Source: Oerskovia turbata
GTDB lineage: Bacteria > Actinomycetota > Actinomycetes > Actinomycetales > Cellulomonadaceae
NCBI RefSeq assembly: GCF_000718325.1
Contig: NZ_JOFV01000009.1
Location: 90,446 to 154,445, forward strand
Direction: 5' to 3'
Length of the DNA: 64,000 bases
A program made the translations under genes and the position numbers. Of the stretch, positions 59,391 to 64,000 are shown in pieces (positions within the stretch are counted from its first letter, which is position 1; each line of letters begins with the position of its first letter). Under the pieces are notes generated by a model that saw nothing but the letters and a program-made list of their open reading frames with translations, did not search any database and was not told the origin of the DNA.

Positions 59391-61997
59391 ATGCAACGCA
59401 GCAGACGGTCCGTGAGGCGGTGGCTCGCAGGAGTCGCCGCGACGGCAGTGGTGGCGGTACCGCTCGTCGCGCAGGTACCCGTGGCGTCCGCGGCCGAGGC
59501 GTGCGCGCCCGCGTGGTCGGCGTCGGCGGTGTACACGGGCGGGAGCGTCGCGTCGTACAGCGGGTCCAACTACAAGGCGTCCTGGTGGACCCAGGGTGAG
59601 ACACCCGGCACGCAGCAGTGGGGGGCGTGGAAGATCGTCGGGCCCTGCGGGACGGACCCGACCGGGGACCCGACGGGCGGTGACCCGACCGGCGACCCGA
59701 CGGGCGGTGACCCGACCGGCGACCCGACGGGCGGTGACCCGACGGGCGGTGACCCCGGCACCCCCATCTCCACGAACCCGCAGGAGAAGTGCCGCCCCGA
59801 CGGGCTCGCCGTCAACAAGGCCGTCGACGTGCCCTACTGCGACGTGTACGACGAGGCGGGGCGCGAGAAGCTGGCCAACGGCCTCGACCGGCGCGTGATC
59901 GGCTACTTCACGTCGTGGCGCACGGGCGCGAACGGCACCCCGTCGTACCTCGCGAGCGACATCCCCTGGACCAAGCTGTCGCACATCAACTACGCGTTCG
60001 CGCACGTCGGACCGGACTCGAAGATCTCGGTGAACGCCGAGTCGGCGACGAGCGAGGCGACGGGCCTGACGTTCGCGGGCGCCGAGAACGCGCTCGACCC
60101 GACCGTCCCCTACAAGGGCCACTTCAACCAGCTCACCAAGTTCAAGAAGCAGCACCCGGGCGTGCGCACGCTCGTGTCGGTCGGCGGCTGGGCCGAGACC
60201 GGCGGCTACTTCGGTGTCGACGGCAACCGTGTCGCCTCCGGTGGGTTCTACACCCTGGACACGCAGGCCGAGTACGACGCGTTCGCTGCGTCCGCGGTCG
60301 CGATGGTGCGGACCTACGGGTTCGACGGGATCGACATCGACTACGAGTACCCGACCTCGAACGTCAAGGCCGGGAACCCGGACGACTTCCAGATCGCCGA
60401 CGCGCGGCGCGGCCAGCTCTGGAAGAACTACGAGCAGCTCATGAAGACCACGCGCGAGGCCCTCGACAAGGCCGCCGCGCAGGACGGCGAGTACTACATG
60501 CTGACCATCGCGGCCCCCGCGTCCGGGTGGCTGCTGCGCGGCATGGAGGTCTTCCAGATCATGCCGTACCTCGACTACGTCAACGTGATGTCGTACGACC
60601 TGCACGGGACGTGGAACGACTTCGTGGGCGGCAACGGCGCCCTGTTCGACGACGGCAAGGACGGCGAGCTCGCAGCCGCAGGCGTCTACGGGGCGTACGA
60701 CGGGATCGGCTACCTCAACGCCGACTGGGCCGCGCACTACTTCCGCGGGGCCGTGCAGGCCGGGCGCATCAACATCGGCGTCCCGTTCTACACGCGGGGC
60801 TGGACCAACGTGCAGGGCGGGACCAACGGCCTGTGGGGCAAGGCGGCGCTGCCGGACCAGACCAAGTGCCCACCGGGCACCGGGCCCTCGCTGGGTGGCA
60901 CGTCCAAGTGCGGCAACGGCGCGGGCGGGATCGACAACATCTGGTACGACGTCGACAAGGCCGGCCAGAAGATCCCTGCGGGTGGCAACCCGATCTGGCA
61001 CATGCTGAACCTGCAGAACGGAAAGGTCGGCTCGTACGCGGCGGCCTACGGCGCACCGACCGGTCCGCTGACCGGGACCTACCAGCACAACTTCGACCCG
61101 GTGACCAAGACCGAGTGGTGGTGGAACGCGCAGACGAAGTCGTTCATCTCGGGTGACTCCGACCAGGCGATCGCGGCCAAGGCCGACTACGTGGTCGCGG
61201 GCGGCTACGGCGGCCTGATGATCTGGGAGCTGGCCGGGGACTACGGCCTGGACGCGGCGAGCGGCGAGTACGGCATGGGCGACAGTCTCGTGACACGCAT
61301 GCACTCGGCGTTCTCCACCGCGGCGCCCTACGGGGCGGCCAAGTCCAAGACCGCGACGCCGGCGCAGGCGATCGACCTCGGGGTGTCCTTCTCGGAGTTC
61401 GCGCTCGGGGACAACAACTACCCGATCAACCCCCGGGTGACGTTCTCGAACAGGTCGACGGTCGCGATCCCGGCGGGGGCGACCATCTCGTTCGACTTCG
61501 CGACGACCACGTCCGCGGCGCTCGGCGAGCAGAACGGCTGGGGCATCACGACGGTCGCGGGGCACTCAGGCAACAACGTGGGCGGGCTCAAGGGAGACCT
61601 GCACTCGGCGACGCTCAAGGTGCCCTCGGGCGGCATCCCGGCGGGCGGCTCGGCCTACACCAAGCTGTCGTGGCGGCTGCCCATGGCGCAGATCTCGAAC
61701 GTCCGCGTGACGATCGGGACGAACACCTACGCCACGACCTACGACCACCCGCGCGGGGTGAAGGTCGTGAACCCGGTGGTCTCCGGCGGGACGACGGGCG
61801 GCACCCCTGGTGGTACCCCGGGCGGCAACACGGGTGGTGCCGGGTGCTCGGCAGCCCCGTGGGTCGCCGGGACGGCGTACAACGGTGGTGCGCAGGTCAC
61901 GTACGCGGGCCACAGGTGGTCGGCCCGCTATTGGACACAGGGCAACGCCCCCGTGGCCAGCGACTGGGGGCCGTGGAAGGACGAGGGAGCGTGCTGA
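59391..61997 (+). CDS. Secreted GH18 chitinase with two CBM5/12 domains
   Basis: Hydrolyses chitin outside the cell. An 868-residue secreted enzyme: a signal peptide ending VASAAEA, an N-terminal CBM5/12 (about 42-90; SWWTQGETPGTQQWGAW), a DPTGGDPTG linker, a GH18 barrel (about 150-650) with the catalytic motif GFDGIDIDYEYP (Glu about 317) and SVGGW, a beta-sandwich domain (about 660-790) and a C-terminal CBM5/12 (about 820-868; RYWTQGNAPVASDWGPW). GGGGAGG precedes the ATG. No other chitin genes are nearby. Confidence 0.94.
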   Translation: MQRSRRSVRRWLAGVAATAVVAVPLVAQVPVASAAEACAPAWSASAVYTGGSVASYSGSNYKASWWTQGETPGTQQWGAWKIVGPCGTDPTGDPTGGDPTGDPTGGDPTGDPTGGDPTGGDPGTPISTNPQEKCRPDGLAVNKAVDVPYCDVYDEAGREKLANGLDRRVIGYFTSWRTGANGTPSYLASDIPWTKLSHINYAFAHVGPDSKISVNAESATSEATGLTFAGAENALDPTVPYKGHFNQLTKFKKQHPGVRTLVSVGGWAETGGYFGVDGNRVASGGFYTLDTQAEYDAFAASAVAMVRTYGFDGIDIDYEYPTSNVKAGNPDDFQIADARRGQLWKNYEQLMKTTREALDKAAAQDGEYYMLTIAAPASGWLLRGMEVFQIMPYLDYVNVMSYDLHGTWNDFVGGNGALFDDGKDGELAAAGVYGAYDGIGYLNADWAAHYFRGAVQAGRINIGVPFYTRGWTNVQGGTNGLWGKAALPDQTKCPPGTGPSLGGTSKCGNGAGGIDNIWYDVDKAGQKIPAGGNPIWHMLNLQNGKVGSYAAAYGAPTGPLTGTYQHNFDPVTKTEWWWNAQTKSFISGDSDQAIAAKADYVVAGGYGGLMIWELAGDYGLDAASGEYGMGDSLVTRMHSAFSTAAPYGAAKSKTATPAQAIDLGVSFSEFALGDNNYPINPRVTFSNRSTVAIPAGATISFDFATTTSAALGEQNGWGITTVAGHSGNNVGGLKGDLHSATLKVPSGGIPAGGSAYTKLSWRLPMAQISNVRVTIGTNTYATTYDHPRGVKVVNPVVSGGTTGGTPGGTPGGNTGGAGCSAAPWVAGTAYNGGAQVTYAGHRWSARYWTQGNAPVASDWGPWKDEGAC
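59655..59750 (+). repeat. 27-bp tandem repeat in the chitinase linker
   Basis: Three 27-bp units (59655-59681, 59682-59708, 59709-59735) beginning GACCCGACCGG, then a 15-bp half unit, coding DPTGDPTGG. Slippage would change linker length in steps of nine residues. Confidence 0.9.
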
Positions 61998-62014
61998 CTC
62001 CCTGAAGCCGGTGC

Positions 62015-62082
62015 CGAGGTAGAGGGATCGCGTCGAGGTAGAGGGTTGGAGCCCTCTACCTCGACGGCGGCCCTCTACCTCG
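62015..62082. repeat. Four-unit palindromic element, family F
   Basis: CGAGGTAGAGGG occurs at 62015-62026 and 62034-62045, followed by its reverse complement CCCTCTACCTCG at 62052-62063 and 62071-62082. Either the inner or the outer pair can form a stem. It lies after the chitinase gene. Confidence 0.85.
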
Positions 62083-62134
62083 CGCACGTCGCCCGGGAGC
62101 CGGGCCGTCGGGCCGTCGGTCGTAGGCTTCCCGG

Positions 62135-62719
62135 GTGACCTCCGCCGACGCCCTCGCCGCCACCGCCCTCGACTCGATCCGGTCCTGGGGGCCGCTCAGC
62201 CCCGCGCAGGCCGCGCTGCGCGGGGAGTACGTGGCCTTCGTCGAGGAAGGTCGGCAGGACGTGATCTTCCGCGGCGGCCCCGAGCACCTGACGGGGAGCT
62301 GCTTCGTCCTGACCCCGGACCTGCTGCACGTGCTGCTGTGCTTCCACCGCAAGGGCCAGTTCTGGGTCCAGGTCGGCGGGCACGTCGAGCCGGGCGACGA
62401 GAGCCTCGCGGCGGGGGCCTTCCGGGAGGCCCGGGAGGAGAGCGGGATCGTCGGGCTGGTGCCGTTCGAGCCCGACGGTGCGCCCGTGGACCTGCACCGG
62501 CACGCGCTGTCCTCGCGGTTCGGGACCTGCCTGGTCCACTGGGACGTTGGCTATGCGGCGTTCGCGGAGCTCGACGCTCTGCCTGTGGTCAGCGACGAGA
62601 GCGAGGCCGTCGCGTGGTTCCGGGTGGACCGGCTCCCGCCCGACACGCCCGAGGACTTCCCCGTGCGGCTCCGCACGGTCCTCGAGGAGGTGACGCACCG
62701 CCGTCGGGCCTCTGTCTGA
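62135..62719 (+). CDS. NUDIX hydrolase
   Basis: Predicted cytoplasmic hydrolase of a nucleoside-diphosphate-linked compound; 194 residues. The Nudix box runs from GGHVEPGD to AREESGI (about residues 81-105), with the REXXEE metal-binding core as REAREE. The region before it (GPEHLTGSCFVLTP) is a beta-grasp start. GTG start near the boundary with the upstream element. The substrate is unknown. Confidence 0.88.
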   Translation: MTSADALAATALDSIRSWGPLSPAQAALRGEYVAFVEEGRQDVIFRGGPEHLTGSCFVLTPDLLHVLLCFHRKGQFWVQVGGHVEPGDESLAAGAFREAREESGIVGLVPFEPDGAPVDLHRHALSSRFGTCLVHWDVGYAAFAELDALPVVSDESEAVAWFRVDRLPPDTPEDFPVRLRTVLEEVTHRRRASV

Positions 62720-62735
62720 CGGGTGGCCCCACGGT

Positions 62736-62757
62736 CATGTGTACGCTTGTACACATG
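62736..62757. promoter_or_regulatory. 22-bp palindromic operator at the acetyltransferase start
   Basis: CATGTGTAC and GTACACATG, a perfect 9-bp inverted repeat around GCTT. It covers the ATG at 62755. A TetR-family gene is the second gene of this operon, so autoregulation is likely. Confidence 0.65.
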
Positions 62758-63339
62758 ACCTTCCCGGACCCTTCCGACCAGCGCACCATGCGCGAGCGCA
62801 TGCTCGCGGGCGACCTCTACCTCGCCGACGACCCGCAGATCGCGGCCGACTCCGAGCGCGCCATGTCGCTCAGCCACCGCCTCAACACCCTGGACCCGAA
62901 CGACGGCACGGCCCGTCGCGAGGTGCTGACCGAGCTGCTCGGCGCGTTCGGCGAGGGCAGCGACCTCCGCCCCCCGTTCCGCTGCGACCTCGGCTACCGG
63001 ACCACGATCGGCGCGCGCGTCTTCGTGAACTACAACCTCGTGTGCCTCGACGTCGCGCCCGTCACGATCGGCGACGACGTGCTCATCGGCCCCAACGTCC
63101 AGCTCCTGACGCCCACGCACCCCGTCGAGCCCGGCCCGCGCCGCGACAAGTGGGAGGCCGCGCAGCCCATCACGATCGGTGACAACGTGTGGCTCGGCGG
63201 CGGTGTGACCGTGTGCCCGGGCGTGACGATCGGCGAGAACACCGTGGTGGGCGCCGGGTCCGTCGTGACCCGCGACCTGCCCGCGAACGTCGTGGCCGTG
63301 GGCAACCCGGCCCGCGTGCTGCGCCACATCGACGAGTGA
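62755..63339 (+). CDS. Maltose/galactoside O-acetyltransferase-like (LbH) protein
   Basis: A 194-residue left-handed beta-helix acetyltransferase. The helical start (MLAGDLYLADDPQIAADSERAM) matches Maa/LacA. Hexapeptide-type repeats (VTIGDDVLIGPNVQLL, ITIGDNVWLGGGVTVCPGV, VTIGENTVVGAGS) follow, with the catalytic His in PTHPVEPGPRRD. It acetylates a sugar hydroxyl with acetyl-CoA. The operator palindrome overlaps the start, and the TetR gene overlaps its stop by 4 bases, so this is a small self-regulated operon. Confidence 0.92.
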   Translation: MTFPDPSDQRTMRERMLAGDLYLADDPQIAADSERAMSLSHRLNTLDPNDGTARREVLTELLGAFGEGSDLRPPFRCDLGYRTTIGARVFVNYNLVCLDVAPVTIGDDVLIGPNVQLLTPTHPVEPGPRRDKWEAAQPITIGDNVWLGGGVTVCPGVTIGENTVVGAGSVVTRDLPANVVAVGNPARVLRHIDE

Positions 63340-63890
63340 CCGGCGTGCGCCGCGTCGACCCCGACCGCAAGGACCGGATCGTCGACGCGGCCCTCGACGT
63401 CATCGCCGAGCACGGCGTCGCGGGCGCGACCCACCGGGTGGTGGCCGCCGCGGCGGACGTGCCGCTCGGGTCCATGACGTACCACTTCGAGAACCTCGAC
63501 GAGCTGCTGCGGCTCGCGTTCGAGCGGCACGCGGTCCAGGCCGCGGCGCGCTTCGAGGTGGCGATGGACGCGGTCCCCGAGGGCGGCGACCCGGTCGAGG
63601 CGATCGTCGCGCTGGTCTGCGACGAGTCGGGCAGCTACCAGCGGGACCTGCTCGTCGCGCTCGAGCTCTACGTCCTCGCGGCGCGCAAGCCCGCCTTCCG
63701 TACGGTCACGCAGCGGTGGATGGCCGCGAGCCAGGCTGCGCTGCGGCGGCACGTGGACGCGGACGTCGTGCCCCACCTCGACGCCCTCATCGAGGGGCTC
63801 GTGCTGCACGCGGCCCTGTCGACCGAACCGACCGGCGCCCGGCTCGACCCCGAGCGCGTGCGCCGCGCGGTGCGGCGCCAGGTGGGCTGA
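63336..63890 (+). CDS. TetR/AcrR family regulator
   Basis: A 184-residue repressor. The helix-turn-helix (about 10-55) reads IVDAALDVIAEHGVAGATHRVVAAAADVPLGSMTYHFENLDELL, followed by an all-helical ligand domain. GTG at 63336 overlaps the preceding TGA (GTGA), so translation is coupled. It probably represses its own operon at 62736-62757. The ligand is unknown. Confidence 0.9.
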   Translation: MTGVRRVDPDRKDRIVDAALDVIAEHGVAGATHRVVAAAADVPLGSMTYHFENLDELLRLAFERHAVQAAARFEVAMDAVPEGGDPVEAIVALVCDESGSYQRDLLVALELYVLAARKPAFRTVTQRWMAASQAALRRHVDADVVPHLDALIEGLVLHAALSTEPTGARLDPERVRRAVRRQVG

Positions 63891-63903
63891 GCACCCGCTC
63901 GCG

Positions 63904-63989
63904 GTGCCGAGCATGCGGTTGCCGTTCGCCGAACATGCGGTTGCGGTCCGTCTCGGGCTCGATACCGACGCCAACCGCATGCTCGGCAC
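63904..63989. repeat. Dispersed multi-unit palindromic element, family A, copy 2
   Basis: Direct units GTGCCGAGCATGCGGTTG (63904-63921) and GCCGAACATGCGGTTG (63928-63943), 22 bases apart, then CAACCGCATGCTCGGCAC (63972-63989). Here the outer pair is the perfect one (18 bp). Layout matches 30371-30454. Confidence 0.85.
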
Positions 63990-64000
63990 CGAGCGGGGGG

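Overview
The window is high-GC (about 73%) DNA from an actinobacterium, most likely a member of the Micrococcales close to Cellulomonas, Oerskovia or Cellulosimicrobium. This placement is an inference. It rests on the strong GC codon bias, frequent GTG starts, an actinobacterial-type TopA with a lysine-rich tail, a ClpC with a ClgR-type box, LAxTG sortase substrates, a CelR/CebR-like operator and a two-CBM chitinase. There is no plasmid, phage, CRISPR or insertion sequence signature, and base composition looks even. It reads as ordinary chromosome. No gene-free stretch exceeds 300 bases.

Region 1 (1-16691) is a replication/nucleotide backbone: the 3' part of topA, then much later tmk and holB overlapping by 4 bases. 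Between them lie a glycerol dehydrogenase, an FtsX-type ABC exporter, an LAxTG surface protein, a tandem pair of Gfo/Idh/MocA oxidoreductases, an OhrR-like peroxide sensor with its operator, an acetyltransferase, an FUSC membrane protein and a HAD phosphatase. Region 2 (16713-26716) holds small regulator/target pairs (HxlR with an SDR epimerase, LysR with an MFS exporter), a PAS-ANTAR protein, hydrolases and lipoproteins. A tRNA-Thr(CGU) with its own promoter and terminator follows, then def (peptide deformylase).

Region 3 (28760-38172) is rich in envelope and stress functions: a second LAATG surface protein with a CelR/CebR-like box, a copper operon (copB, a DUF6153-like protein and a DUF305 lipoprotein) behind a CsoR-type operator, and a thiol-redox module. 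The module comprises DsbA-like, CcdA-like and CPVC membrane proteins and a BlaI-like regulator with two extra cysteines, around a shared divergent promoter. Region 4 (38389-48110) has a GntR/SIS pair, a secreted TAP-like hydrolase, a pentapeptide-repeat protein, an ECF sigma factor fused to a zinc finger, hydrophobic segments and Ig-like domains, a double universal stress protein and a YwiC-like protein. Region 5 (48341-63890) has clpC, an OsmC protein, an aminotransferase, an ECF42-type sigma factor with its DGPF partner, an EmrB-type exporter, a GH18 chitinase, a NUDIX hydrolase and an acetyltransferase/TetR operon behind a perfect palindrome.

The most unusual features are the transmembrane sigma-factor fusion, the cysteine-bearing BlaI/DsbA/CcdA redox module, and several families of long, near-perfect intergenic palindromes (28671, 30371, 51601, 52172, 56017, 56651, 59194, 62015, 63904). 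Three of these families occur twice in the window, and some members sit in divergent promoter regions where a simple terminator is not expected.
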